64,000 nt of DNA from Ketobacter sp. (GTDB lineage Bacteria; Pseudomonadota; Gammaproteobacteria; Pseudomonadales; Ketobacteraceae): NCBI RefSeq assembly GCF_003671495.1, contig NZ_RCHN01000006.1, positions 124,001-188,000 of the forward strand. The letters are read 5' to 3'. A program made the translations under genes and the position numbers. The notes under the pieces were generated by a model. That model made no database searches, was not told the origin of the DNA, and saw only the letters and a list, made by a program, of their open reading frames with translations. Below are positions 46,203-55,269 of this stretch, piece by piece (position 1 is the stretch's first letter; each line of letters begins with the position of its first letter).

Positions 46203-48302
46203 TCATGCCGCCACCACCGCCACCGGCACCCCATTCAGCGCCGCATTGCCGGATAACTCGTCCAAAAACTGGTCATCGGTGAGGTCATTCATACTGACCC
46301 CCGCATGGGCCTGGGCAACCCGGGCCTGAACACCCTGGCGTCCATGGCCCCAGCCGTGGGGCAGGCTCACTACACCGGGCATCACGTCCGCGGTGCTTTC
46401 CAGTTGCGCCACCACTTCACCCACCCGGGAGCTGACCCGCACCGGCTGCCCATCCTGCAAGCCCAACCGCGCCACATCATCGGGGTGCATCATCAACTGG
46501 CAGCGGCTCTTGCCTTTCACCAGGCGTTGATAGTTGTGCATCCAGCTGTTGTTACTGCGCACATGGCGCCGTCCGATCAGACGGAAAGGCCATTCGTCCT
46601 CCTCTTCCGTCTGCTCCAGCAGACGGGCCAGATCCTCCAGCACTGGCTCCGGGGCGCAGCGGATCAATTTGTCGCTGTGCACCAGGCGTTCCGGAAACTG
46701 GGAGGCATGGGGCCCCATATCCACGCCGTGGGGGTTATCCTTCAGCACCTGCAGATTCAGCTGATCCCGATAGGGTCCGCTCTGCAGGCCCATGTGCAAC
46801 ACCATCTCCGGGGCAAAGGATGGCAGGGGCTCCAGGCCCTTCAAGCGGCTCACTCGCTCCCCCAGGGCCGCCAGGATCTCCCAGTCATGCATTGCTCCGG
46901 CAGGCTTGTCGAACACCGCGGCACTGTATTTGGCGAAGTTGCGCACCGCAAAGACCGACAGCGCCAGATCGTAGTGGTCGTGCTCCAGGGGACTGGTGGG
47001 GGGCAGGATGACATCGGCGAAACGGGTGGTTTCGTTAATGTAGAAGTCAATGGACACCATAAACTCCAGGGAAGCCAGTCCCGCTTCCAACTGCTCCCCG
47101 TTGGGGGTCGACAACACGGGATTGCCGGCACCGGTCACCAGGGCCTTGATCTGGCCTTCACCGGGGGTGAGGATTTCTTCCGCCAACGCGCTGCTGGGCA
47201 ACTCACCGCCGAACTCCGGCAGGCCCCGCACCCGGGTCTGCCACGCATTGAAGTGCCCCGCCTTCCCCATGGGGCCCCACACCATATCCACCGCCGGCAG
47301 GCTGAACGTGTAGCCGCCCGGCACATCCAGGTGGCCGGTAATAATATTCAGCAGCTGAATTCCCCACTGGCAGATGGCACCGAACTGCTGCACAGAGATG
47401 CCCATACGACCATAAATCGCCGCGTTCCGGGTATGGGCCAGGTCGTAAGCCAGTTGCCGGATGGTGTCCGCCTTGACCCCGGTTTTTTCCTCCGCCAATT
47501 CCGGAGTAAAGGTGGCGACAGCCTGTTCCGCCTGGTCCAGGTCCGCCAGGTGGGGCGTCAGGTGGCCGGTCTTGACCCAGCCGTTACTGAAAATCTCCCG
47601 GGCCATGGCCAGCAACAGGAAAGCGTCGGTGCCGGGGCGAATAAACGCATGCTGATCGGCAATCGCCGCCGTCTCGGTGCGGCGGGGGTCGATCACCACC
47701 AGTTTGCCGCCACGTTTCTGCAAGGCCTTGGCCCGCAGGCGGAAGCCGGGCACGCTCCACAGGCTGCCATTGGAGGCCATGGGATTACCACCGACGATGA
47801 TCAACAGATCGGTATGATCAATATCCGGCACAGGCACCTGCACCTGGTGCCCGTACATCCAATAGCACATCAGCTGGTGGGGCAGCTGATCCACCGAGGT
47901 GGCGGAAAACCGGTTCCTGGTTTTCAGGGGTTTGAAGAAGTTGGCACCATGGGTCAGCATGCCCCAGTTATGCACCGAGGGGTTACCCAGGTAAATGCCG
48001 ACGGCGTTGGTGCCGTGCTGGCCCTGGACCTCCACCAGCTTGGTGGCCACCAGGTCGAAGGCCTCCTCCCAGGCGATGGGCTGCCAGGTATCCCCCACGC
48101 GCCGCATAGGCTGGCGTATCCGATCCGGGTCCTCGTGAATATCGGCGATGGCCGTGGACTTGGGACAGACGTACCCCTGGCTGAAGGGATCGTCGGCATC
48201 CCCCTTGATGGTCACCACCTGGTCCCCCTGCGTGGTGATTTCCAGTCCACACATGGCTTCACACAGGTGACATACCCGGTAATGAGTTGTTGCTTCTGAC
48301 AT
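46203..48302 (-). CDS. Molybdopterin-dependent oxidoreductase
   Basis: The 699-residue protein belongs to the DMSO reductase superfamily of bis-MGD enzymes. An N-terminal [4Fe-4S] site is formed by Cys11, Cys14, Cys18 and Cys46 (CHLCEAMC ... YVCPKS). The cofactor-binding regions read IIVGGNPMASNGSLW and VVIDPRRTETAAIADQH. The C-terminal molydop-binding barrel includes SNNSWMHNYQRL. No twin-arginine signal is seen, so it is cytoplasmic. No partner iron-sulfur or membrane subunit is adjacent. The Mo ligand cannot be named confidently; the region around LPHQLMCYWMYGHQ is in the right place. It follows the HyuB gene by 30 bases. Substrate unknown. Confidence 0.88.
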   Translation of the reverse strand: MSEATTHYRVCHLCEAMCGLEITTQGDQVVTIKGDADDPFSQGYVCPKSTAIADIHEDPDRIRQPMRRVGDTWQPIAWEEAFDLVATKLVEVQGQHGTNAVGIYLGNPSVHNWGMLTHGANFFKPLKTRNRFSATSVDQLPHQLMCYWMYGHQVQVPVPDIDHTDLLIIVGGNPMASNGSLWSVPGFRLRAKALQKRGGKLVVIDPRRTETAAIADQHAFIRPGTDAFLLLAMAREIFSNGWVKTGHLTPHLADLDQAEQAVATFTPELAEEKTGVKADTIRQLAYDLAHTRNAAIYGRMGISVQQFGAICQWGIQLLNIITGHLDVPGGYTFSLPAVDMVWGPMGKAGHFNAWQTRVRGLPEFGGELPSSALAEEILTPGEGQIKALVTGAGNPVLSTPNGEQLEAGLASLEFMVSIDFYINETTRFADVILPPTSPLEHDHYDLALSVFAVRNFAKYSAAVFDKPAGAMHDWEILAALGERVSRLKGLEPLPSFAPEMVLHMGLQSGPYRDQLNLQVLKDNPHGVDMGPHASQFPERLVHSDKLIRCAPEPVLEDLARLLEQTEEEDEWPFRLIGRRHVRSNNSWMHNYQRLVKGKSRCQLMMHPDDVARLGLQDGQPVRVSSRVGEVVAQLESTADVMPGVVSLPHGWGHGRQGVQARVAQAHAGVSMNDLTDDQFLDELSGNAALNGVPVAVVAA

Positions 48303-48332
48303 TCCCGTTTCCTCTCTCTACACAATGACGCT

Positions 48333-49943
48333 CTACATAATTACGCTTGTGTTGTTATGCTGTTCCGGTGCCTGACCCCAGCCACCACCACCCGGTGTCG
48401 CGATGCGCAGGACATCGCCGGGTTTGGCCTGAAAAGTGGTTTTCGCCGCCAGGGGTTCGCCATTCAGGGAATTTTGCCCCGGACTGCCAGGGGCACCGCC
48501 CTGCTGACCCCAGGGTTGGCTGTGACGACGCTCAGTTAGTAGTGAAACCGTGGCGGCCGTGTTGAACCGCAGCTCACGCACCAGCCCGTCACCGCCCCGA
48601 TGGGCACCGGCACCGCCGGAACCACGACGGATTTCATAGCGGTTAACATGAATGGGATAGTGCAGCTCCAGGCTTTCCACCGGGGTGTTGAGGGTGTTGG
48701 TCATATGGGTCTGGAGCGCACTGAGGCCGTCCGCCCGTGGCGACGCCCCCATGCCTCCACCCATGGTTTCGTAATAGTCCCAGCGCCGGCCGTCCGGCTC
48801 GATGGCACCCATGGCGACATTATTCATACTGCCGTGGCTAGCGGCAGCCAGACGTTGTGGAATGGCCTGAGACAGGGCTCCAATGACCACATCCACCACC
48901 CTGGTACTGGTTTCCACGTTGCCCGCTGCCACCGCCGCCGGAAACCGGGCATTGAGCAGGCAGCCCGCTTCGGCACGCAACTCAATGTGGCGGAACGCCC
49001 CGGCGCAGGCCGGCAATTGATCCGGCATCAAACATCGAAACACATAAAATACCGCCGCGGCCGCCACCGACAACGGACAGTTCACATTGCCGCTGACCTG
49101 GGCTGAGGTGCCGCTGAAATCCACCACCACATGACCGTTGGCCACCTGCAGCCGGGCCTGAATGGGAATGTTGCGGGTGCCGGCCCCGTCATCGTCCAGA
49201 ACATCGCGGAAGCAATAGTCGCCATCGGGAATCTGCTTCAGGCTCTCTGCCGCCAGCGTGGCCGCGTATTCATTCAGGCCCGCCACCATCTGGCGGTACT
49301 GGGCAACACCATAGCGCGCGATCAGTTGCTGCAGGCGTTTCAACCCGGTGCGGTTGGCACTGACCTGGGCGGTGAAATCGCCAATGGCCGCCAACACGTG
49401 GGGGGTCAAATGGGTTAGGTCCTCCGTGGCCAGGGACCCTGCCGGCAACCCCGCCAGACGCTCCAGTACGGAAGTATTCCAGCTGCCTTTTTGCAGCAAA
49501 TGGGTGGGGGAAATCACCACGCCTTCCTCCTGCAGCGTGCGGGACACCGGCATCGACCCCGGCGCGGAGGCGCCGATATTGGCATGGTGGGCCCGGTTGG
49601 CCACAAACGCCGTTAACTGGCCTTCAGCGAACAAGGGTGCGATCACGGTGACATCCGGCAAATGGGTCCCGCCCATAAACGGGTCGTTCACCACCACCAT
49701 GTCCCCTTCCTGCCATTGAATGCCGGCAACAATGGACGCCATGGCGAACGCCATACTGCCCAGGTGCACCGGAATATGGGCCGCCTGTGCCGTCAACGCC
49801 CCCTGGGCATCGAAAATGGCGCAGGAAAAGTCCAGACGATCCTTGATGTTGGGGGAAAACGCCGTGCGCTTGAGTGCTGCGCCCATTTCGTCACAGATGG
49901 ATTCAATGCGGCTGGAAAACAGACTGAGCTCAATGGGATTCAT
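48333..49943 (-). CDS. Hydantoinase B/oxoprolinase family protein
   Basis: The 536-residue protein corresponds to the HyuB subunit of hydantoinase/5-oxoprolinase/acetone carboxylase-type enzymes. It starts NPIELSLFSSRIESICDEMGAAL and has the conserved KRTAFSPNIKDRLDFSCAIF, DPFMGGTHLPDVT and NRAHHANIG segments. The GSGGAGAHRGGDGLVRELRF region is also diagnostic. HyuB normally works with HyuA, but no HyuA gene is seen on either side in the window. It may have a remote partner. It is transcribed into the molybdopterin enzyme gene. Confidence 0.9.
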   Translation of the reverse strand: MNPIELSLFSSRIESICDEMGAALKRTAFSPNIKDRLDFSCAIFDAQGALTAQAAHIPVHLGSMAFAMASIVAGIQWQEGDMVVVNDPFMGGTHLPDVTVIAPLFAEGQLTAFVANRAHHANIGASAPGSMPVSRTLQEEGVVISPTHLLQKGSWNTSVLERLAGLPAGSLATEDLTHLTPHVLAAIGDFTAQVSANRTGLKRLQQLIARYGVAQYRQMVAGLNEYAATLAAESLKQIPDGDYCFRDVLDDDGAGTRNIPIQARLQVANGHVVVDFSGTSAQVSGNVNCPLSVAAAAVFYVFRCLMPDQLPACAGAFRHIELRAEAGCLLNARFPAAVAAGNVETSTRVVDVVIGALSQAIPQRLAAASHGSMNNVAMGAIEPDGRRWDYYETMGGGMGASPRADGLSALQTHMTNTLNTPVESLELHYPIHVNRYEIRRGSGGAGAHRGGDGLVRELRFNTAATVSLLTERRHSQPWGQQGGAPGSPGQNSLNGEPLAAKTTFQAKPGDVLRIATPGGGGWGQAPEQHNNTSVIM

Positions 49944-50088
49944 AGGTGGAACTCGGTTTCAGGTTGTCGAACGTAGACCAAACAATGGTTTCCCAATCCA
50001 GCACCCGCTTCAACGGCGAAAAACGACAGCTTTCGGACAGCTGGAGGGAAACCACTGATTTTTCAAGGGCTGCCCCAGCCCCCGACGA

Positions 50089-50119
50089 TTGCAACTGTCA
50101 TGTTATCAGACTATGATAA
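50089..50119 (+). promoter_or_regulatory. Predicted argD promoter with overlapping palindrome
   Basis: TTGCAA (50089-50094), 17 bases and TATGAT (50112-50117) form a good sigma-70 promoter. The inverted repeat TTATCA-N5-TGATAA (50103-50119) covers the -10 and looks like an operator. Transcription would start near 50124. The regulator (possibly ArgR) is not deducible from sequence alone. Confidence 0.5.
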
Positions 50120-50130
50120 ACGGTTTCATC

Positions 50131-50152
50131 GGCAGCAATGGCTGCCTTTTTT
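50131..50152 (+). terminator. Intrinsic terminator in the argD leader
   Basis: GGCAGC (50131-50136), loop AATG and GCTGCC (50141-50146) form a 6-bp perfect stem followed by six T. It lies 44 bases before the argD ATG. No plus-strand gene precedes it, since the nearest upstream gene runs on the minus strand. It could attenuate argD, or stop spurious transcripts. Confidence 0.7.
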
Positions 50153-50195
50153 GTTTGCGGTACCCTCAACAGTCTCAGGTTTTCAGGAACGATAT

Positions 50196-51374
50196 ATGGC
50201 AACAAGCGGTTTGATGACCACCTACAAACCCATGGCGGTGGCCTTCGAGAAAGGCGAAGGGGTTTGGCTCTACGACACCGACGGCAACAAGTATCTGGAC
50301 TGCATCAGCGGCATCGCCGTGTGTGGCTTGGGACACTGCCACCCCCGCGTGACCCAGACCATTCAGGAACAGGCGCAGCGCCTGGTACACACCTCGAACC
50401 TGTACCGCATCCAACAACAGGAAGCCCTGGGCGCCCGGCTGGCGGAAGTCAGCGGCATGGAAGCCTGTTTTTTCGGCAATTCCGGCGCAGAAGCCAATGA
50501 GTGTGCCATCAAAATCGCGCGGCTCTATGGCCACAACAAGGGCATCGAAAAGCCCGCCATTGTGGTCACCGACAAGTCCTTCCATGGTCGCACCCTGGCC
50601 ACCCTCAGCGCCACTGGCAGCCGCAAGGTACAAGCCGGCTTCGAGCCCCTGGTGCAGGGCTTTGTGCGGGCACCCTACGACGACCTGAACGCGGTTCGCA
50701 CCATTGCCGAAAATAACCCCAGCGTGGTGGCCATCCTGGTGGAACCGGTGCAGGGAGAAGGCGGCATCAACATCCCGTCTGACGATTACCTGAAAGGGCT
50801 GCGCCAAATCTGTGATGATCATGGCTGGCTGCTGATGCTGGATGAGATCCAGACCGGCAATGGCCGTACCGGCACCTACTTTCATTACCAGCAGCACGAA
50901 CTGATGCCGGATGTGGTCACCACTGCCAAGGGCCTGGGTAACGGCCTGCCCATCGGCGCCTGCCTGGCCCGGGGTGAAGCCGCTGCCACTCTCAAGCCCG
51001 GCAATCACGGCTCCACCTACGGCGGCAATCCGCTGTGCTGCGCCACGGCGCTGACCGTGGTGGACACCCTGGTCGCCGACAACCTGCCACAGCGGGCGTT
51101 GCAATTGGGTCAAAACATCCTTAACGATTTTAAAGCCCAGCTGAGCGGCGTGGCCATGGTCACCGACATTCGCGGTAAAGGCCTGATGATCGGCATCCAG
51201 CTGAAAAAGCCCTGCGCTGAGCTGGTGGCCCAGGCCAAAGAGCGCGGCCTGCTGATCAACGTGACCTCCGACAATGTGGTCCGTCTACTGCCAGCCCTGG
51301 TGATGAGCGACGCTGAGGCCGGGCAAATGGTGCAGGCGGTGAGCCAGCTGATCAGGGACTTCGCAGCCCAATAA
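50196..51374 (+). CDS. argD: Acetylornithine aminotransferase
   Basis: The 392-residue class III PLP aminotransferase converts N-acetylglutamate semialdehyde to acetylornithine. The PLP lysine is in VTTAKGLGNGLPIGA and the cofactor aspartate in LMLDEIQTGNGRTG. The motif FFGNSGAEANECAIKIAR is typical of the family. The ATG at 50196 is preferred (AGGAA about 7 bases upstream). An earlier ATG in the same frame at 50101 would place the terminator inside the coding region. It is followed by argF 33 bases later, so argD-argF form an operon. Confidence 0.94.
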   Translation: MATSGLMTTYKPMAVAFEKGEGVWLYDTDGNKYLDCISGIAVCGLGHCHPRVTQTIQEQAQRLVHTSNLYRIQQQEALGARLAEVSGMEACFFGNSGAEANECAIKIARLYGHNKGIEKPAIVVTDKSFHGRTLATLSATGSRKVQAGFEPLVQGFVRAPYDDLNAVRTIAENNPSVVAILVEPVQGEGGINIPSDDYLKGLRQICDDHGWLLMLDEIQTGNGRTGTYFHYQQHELMPDVVTTAKGLGNGLPIGACLARGEAAATLKPGNHGSTYGGNPLCCATALTVVDTLVADNLPQRALQLGQNILNDFKAQLSGVAMVTDIRGKGLMIGIQLKKPCAELVAQAKERGLLINVTSDNVVRLLPALVMSDAEAGQMVQAVSQLIRDFAAQ

Positions 51375-51407
51375 ACCCTGTTAACGATTTGGAATGAGAT
51401 GTAAGCC

Positions 51408-52322
51408 ATGGCAACACGGCATTTTCTGACACTGCTGGACGTGGAACCGGACCACCTTGAGAAGCTCCTGCACCGAGCCATCGAGCTGAAGCGCATGCTG
51501 CGCGACGGGGATCCGTACGAACCCTTCAAGAACAAAGTGCTGGCGATGATTTTTGAGAAATCCTCCACCCGCACCCGCGTGTCGTTTGAAAGTGCCATGA
51601 TCCAGTGCGGCGGCGGCGCCATGTTCCTCTCACCGCGGGACACCCAACTGGGCCGCGGCGAACCGGTAGCCGACACGGCTCGGGTGCTGTCCCGCATGGC
51701 GGACATCATCATGATCCGCACCTTCGAACATGAGAAGATCGAAACCTTCGCCCGCCATTCCCGGGTGCCGGTGATCAACGCCCTCACCGATTCCTATCAC
51801 CCCTGCCAGCTGCTGGCGGATATCCAGACCTATATCGAACACCGCGGCTCCATTCGCGGCAAAACCGTGGCCTGGATCGGTGACGGCAATAATATGTGCC
51901 ACTCCTACATCAACGCCGCCCGCCAATTCGGGTTCCAGTTGCGTATCGCCTGCCCCCCTGGGTTTGAGCCGGATGCCACCCTGGTGGCCAACAACAGTGA
52001 CCGCGTGACCGTGACCAGCAGTGCTGAAGCCGCCGTGACCGATGTGCACCTGGTGGTGACGGATGTCTGGGCCAGCATGGGCCAGGAAGAGGAGCAGGCC
52101 GCCCGGGAGAAAGCTTTCTCCTCATTCCAGGTCTCCCCTGCATTGATGAACAAAGCCGACCCCAGCGCCCTGTTCATGCACTGTCTGCCCGCCCACCGCG
52201 GCGAGGAAATCAGTGTGGACATGCTGGACGATCCCCGCTCTGTGGTGTGGGATGAAGCGGAAAATCGCCTCCATGCGCAGAAAGCGCTGATGGAATATCT
52301 GCTGGGCACCTGGAAACCCTGA
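51408..52322 (+). CDS. argF: Ornithine carbamoyltransferase
   Basis: The 304-residue enzyme makes citrulline from ornithine and carbamoyl phosphate. The carbamoyl-phosphate site is [15 protein letters not shown], with [11 protein letters not shown] following. The ornithine-binding motif is [10 protein letters not shown], and [13 protein letters not shown] completes the active site. Length and motifs match the anabolic enzyme. Its product feeds argG at 29374. The ABC ATPase gene starts 5 bases after the stop. Confidence 0.97.
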   Translation: MATRHFLTLLDVEPDHLEKLLHRAIELKRMLRDGDPYEPFKNKVLAMIFEKSSTRTRVSFESAMIQCGGGAMFLSPRDTQLGRGEPVADTARVLSRMADIIMIRTFEHEKIETFARHSRVPVINALTDSYHPCQLLADIQTYIEHRGSIRGKTVAWIGDGNNMCHSYINAARQFGFQLRIACPPGFEPDATLVANNSDRVTVTSSAEAAVTDVHLVVTDVWASMGQEEEQAAREKAFSSFQVSPALMNKADPSALFMHCLPAHRGEEISVDMLDDPRSVVWDEAENRLHAQKALMEYLLGTWKP

Positions 52323-52327
52323 ATCGG

Positions 52328-53380
52328 ATGGAACCACTGCTGCAACTGGATGGCGTCTGGTGTGCCTACGACAACAGCACCGTTGTCGAAGACCTGGGCT
52401 TTCACATCAATAAAGGGGATATCGCCTGCCTGCTGGGGCCCAGCGGCTGCGGCAAAACCACCACCCTGCGCGCCATCGCCGGCTTTGAGTCCATCCAACG
52501 CGGCAGCATCCAACTGGATGGCATGGAGGTATCCGCGCCCAAATTGCTGGTCCCCCCCGAGAAACGCAACCTGGGCATGGTGTTCCAGGATTACGCCCTG
52601 TTCCCCCACCTCACCATCCAGGAAAACGTGTGCTTCGGCCTGCGCCGGGCCTCTACCGCCAAGCGGCGCACGGTGGCCGCCCGGATGCTGGAACTGGTGG
52701 GCCTGGAAGCCTACGCCAAGCGCTACCCCCATGAGCTGTCCGGCGGGCAGCAGCAGCGGGTGGCTCTGGCCCGCGCCATGGCACCGGAACCCAGCCTTAT
52801 CCTGCTGGACGAGCCCTTCTCCAACCTGGATGTGGACCTGCGTCGACGCCTGAGCCTGGAGGTGCGGGACATCCTGAAATCCCTGGGCACCACGGCCCTG
52901 CTGGTGACCCATGACCAGGAAGAGGCGTTTGCCGTGGCCGACCGCATCGGCGTGATGAACGAGGGCAAACTGCAACAGTGGGATACCCCCTACAACATCT
53001 ACCACGAGCCCCTGAATCGCTTTGTGGCGAACTTTATCGGGCTGGGACACTTTATTCGTGGTAAAGCCCTGTCTCCGGAACTGGTGGACACAGAGATGGG
53101 TGTGATTCGGGGCAACCGGGCCTATCAATGGGTGCCGGAAAGCCCGGTGGACATCCTCCTGCGACCGGACGATATCCTGCCCGATCCGGACAGCCCGCTG
53201 CAGGCCAAGGTGCTGCAGAAAACCTTTACCGGCGCCTCCATGCTGTTCAAGCTGCAGCTGCCCACCGGCAGCATCGTGGAGGCTATCTTCCCCAGTCACA
53301 ATGATCATGAAATCGGCACCATGGTCGGTATCCGGCTGGAAGCAGACCATCTGGTGGCATTCTCGTCGCCCACCCGCTAA
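52328..53380 (+). CDS. ABC transporter ATP-binding protein (FbpC/PotA type), orphan
   Basis: The 350-residue ATPase has Walker A LLGPSGCGKTTTLR, Q-loop FQDYALFPHLT, signature ELSGGQQQRVALARA, Walker B LILLDEPFSNLD and switch histidine VTHDQEEAF. A C-terminal TOBE region (about 240-350) follows. This pattern fits the iron(III)/polyamine/sulfate importer family (FbpC, PotA, CysA). No permease or binding protein is encoded nearby, so the transporter partner must be elsewhere. It lies 5 bases after argF, but a link to arginine is not shown by sequence. Confidence 0.9.
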   Translation: MEPLLQLDGVWCAYDNSTVVEDLGFHINKGDIACLLGPSGCGKTTTLRAIAGFESIQRGSIQLDGMEVSAPKLLVPPEKRNLGMVFQDYALFPHLTIQENVCFGLRRASTAKRRTVAARMLELVGLEAYAKRYPHELSGGQQQRVALARAMAPEPSLILLDEPFSNLDVDLRRRLSLEVRDILKSLGTTALLVTHDQEEAFAVADRIGVMNEGKLQQWDTPYNIYHEPLNRFVANFIGLGHFIRGKALSPELVDTEMGVIRGNRAYQWVPESPVDILLRPDDILPDPDSPLQAKVLQKTFTGASMLFKLQLPTGSIVEAIFPSHNDHEIGTMVGIRLEADHLVAFSSPTR

Positions 53381-53426
53381 GGGGTGCTATGCTTAAAAAA
53401 GTCTCATCTTTGGAAGCATTGTACCC

Positions 53427-55244
53427 ATGTTGCAGGCATACCATTCGGCCCGAATCAAACTGATCACTGCAGTCATCCTGGCGGCGGTGGCCCTGCTCAG
53501 CCTGCTGTTCCTCAGCCAGCGGGACAGCGCCCGTGAGCATCTGAACGCCCAGCAACAGGTGCTGCAGGTGCTGACCAGTGCCAACCAGATTCAGGGGCTG
53601 GTGATTCAATTGCAGCAACTGCGTACCGGCACCGACCCCGCCGCTAACCGTCGCGTTCTCGAAGCCCTGCAGCAACACAGCCAGGCGTTGGCCCAGGTGG
53701 CCAGCCTCTCCTTCAAAAGCGCCGACCCTGTCTTGGAAAACACCGTGCTGGCCCTGATCAGACAACTGGGTGCCTATCAGCGTAACCTCAACGAGCTGGT
53801 GGCCTGGCAGGAGAAGCTGATCAGTACCCAGTCGGAATTGCAGCAAGAAACCCGCTCGTTAGAGCAGTACCTGAAGGAACAGAACGCGGTCTACCTGTTC
53901 AGCCTGTTCACGGACATGCAGGCGCAGCAATTACAGTTTCAGGTGACCCACAACCCGGAATCGGCCACCGCTGCGGGCACGCTGGCAACAACACTCCTGC
54001 AAGAGGTGCCTCTGTCCGAATTGCCACCGGAGGATTTCTCTGCGGCCGCCGAGAAAATCAAACAGCAGAGCGCCCTGTTCCGCACGCTGGTGAAACAACT
54101 GACCGAAGTCGAGTCGCGGCAGACCGCATTGCACGGCACCTTCTCCCGTTTGTCGCCCCTCAGTGCTGACATCGACCAGGGACTGCAACGGGGCGATACG
54201 CAGCAGAACAACGGGTCATTGGAATTGATGTTCGTGCTGACCCTGATTCTGGTGGCCTTTGGGGTGTACTTCCTGTTTGCCACCATTATCCACGGCTTTG
54301 AACGCAAGCAAAAGGAATTGCTCTCCAGTGCCATTGGCCTGCGCAACGGGGCCGTAGAAAACCTGGATCAACTGCAGCAACTGCTGGACACCGCTGCCCA
54401 TCAGCGACGCCAGCGGGACGCCCTCATGGATCGGTTACTGACAAAGCTCGAACAGGGCGCCACCCCTACCCTGGACAGTGGCGACCTCAACCAACTGCTG
54501 GGCAGACAGTTGAGTGCGCTGAACGCCGACTCCCGGGAAGTGGATGCGGAATTTCACCGTATTGATGAGCAATGCCAGGCATCGATCGCCGCCGGCAGTG
54601 AGGCACTGGACTCCATCGACATCAGCCGCAGCAATCTGCAGTCCATGACCACCAATATCCATCAGCTCACCGATCAGATCAGTGCTGCCACCGGTCATAT
54701 CCAGGAGCTGGCGCAAAACAGTCAGTCCATTGGCACCGTGGTGGACATGATCACCAACATCACCAGCCAGACCAACCTGCTGGCGCTGAATGCGGCGATC
54801 GAGGCAGCCCGCGCCGGTGAGCATGGGCGTGGCTTTGCCGTAGTGGCCGACGAGGTGCGTTCGCTGGCCACCAAGACGGCCAGCGCAGCAGAGGACATCA
54901 AAAAGCAAATTGCCGACATCCAACGCTCTGCCGCCGCCAGCGTGGACATGATGGAAGTCAGCCAACAGATGGTGGAGGCACGGGTGGAGGAAACCCAGAG
55001 CGCCGGCACCAGTCTGGAACAGGTCGCCGCCGCCATGTCCGGGGTGTCTGATTATCTGGAACAGATCCGCAGCATCACGCAGCGGGCCGAAGCCGGGGCC
55101 CAGCACCGCCGGGACCAGCTGGCCGCGCTGGAACACAGCCTCATCAAAGCCCTGGAACAGATGCTGGATCAGCACCAACACAAAGCCAGTGGCGGCGAAG
55201 TCCTGTCACTCTGCCGTGAACTGCAGGCGCTGAACCGGCCGTGA
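53427..55244 (+). CDS. Methyl-accepting chemotaxis protein
   Basis: The 605-residue receptor has TM1 (about 12-30), a helical periplasmic domain rich in Gln and Leu (31-262) and TM2 (about 265-288). No distinct HAMP domain is apparent. The signalling domain carries the hairpin tip [38 protein letters not shown]. Glutamine/glutamate sites for methylation flank it (e.g. [11 protein letters not shown]). It signals to CheA/CheW, which are not encoded in this window. The ligand is unknown. Confidence 0.92.
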   Translation: MLQAYHSARIKLITAVILAAVALLSLLFLSQRDSAREHLNAQQQVLQVLTSANQIQGLVIQLQQLRTGTDPAANRRVLEALQQHSQALAQVASLSFKSADPVLENTVLALIRQLGAYQRNLNELVAWQEKLISTQSELQQETRSLEQYLKEQNAVYLFSLFTDMQAQQLQFQVTHNPESATAAGTLATTLLQEVPLSELPPEDFSAAAEKIKQQSALFRTLVKQLTEVESRQTALHGTFSRLSPLSADIDQGLQRGDTQQNNGSLELMFVLTLILVAFGVYFLFATIIHGFERKQKELLSSAIGLRNGAVENLDQLQQLLDTAAHQRRQRDALMDRLLTKLEQGATPTLDSGDLNQLLGRQLSALNADSREVDAEFHRIDEQCQASIAAGSEALDSIDISRSNLQSMTTNIHQLTDQISAATGHIQELAQNSQSIGTVVDMITNITSQTNLLALNAAIEAARAGEHGRGFAVVADEVRSLATKTASAAEDIKKQIADIQRSAAASVDMMEVSQQMVEARVEETQSAGTSLEQVAAAMSGVSDYLEQIRSITQRAEAGAQHRRDQLAALEHSLIKALEQMLDQHQHKASGGEVLSLCRELQALNRP

Positions 55245-55247
55245 GGG

Positions 55248-55269
55248 AAACCGGCTGTGAGCCGGGTTT
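55248..55269. terminator. Stem-loop between convergent MCP and glpK genes
   Basis: AAACCGGCT (55248-55256) and AGCCGGGTTT (55260-55269) pair with a three-base loop and one bulged G. The right arm overlaps the glpK stop codon. T-tracts on either side are short, so termination is plausible but not strong. Confidence 0.45.

Noticed and set aside
46305-48299. Long plus-strand open frame opposite the molybdopterin oxidoreductase
   Set aside because: Antisense shadow in a GC-rich gene; composition is unlike a real protein and the opposite strand has clear cofactor motifs.
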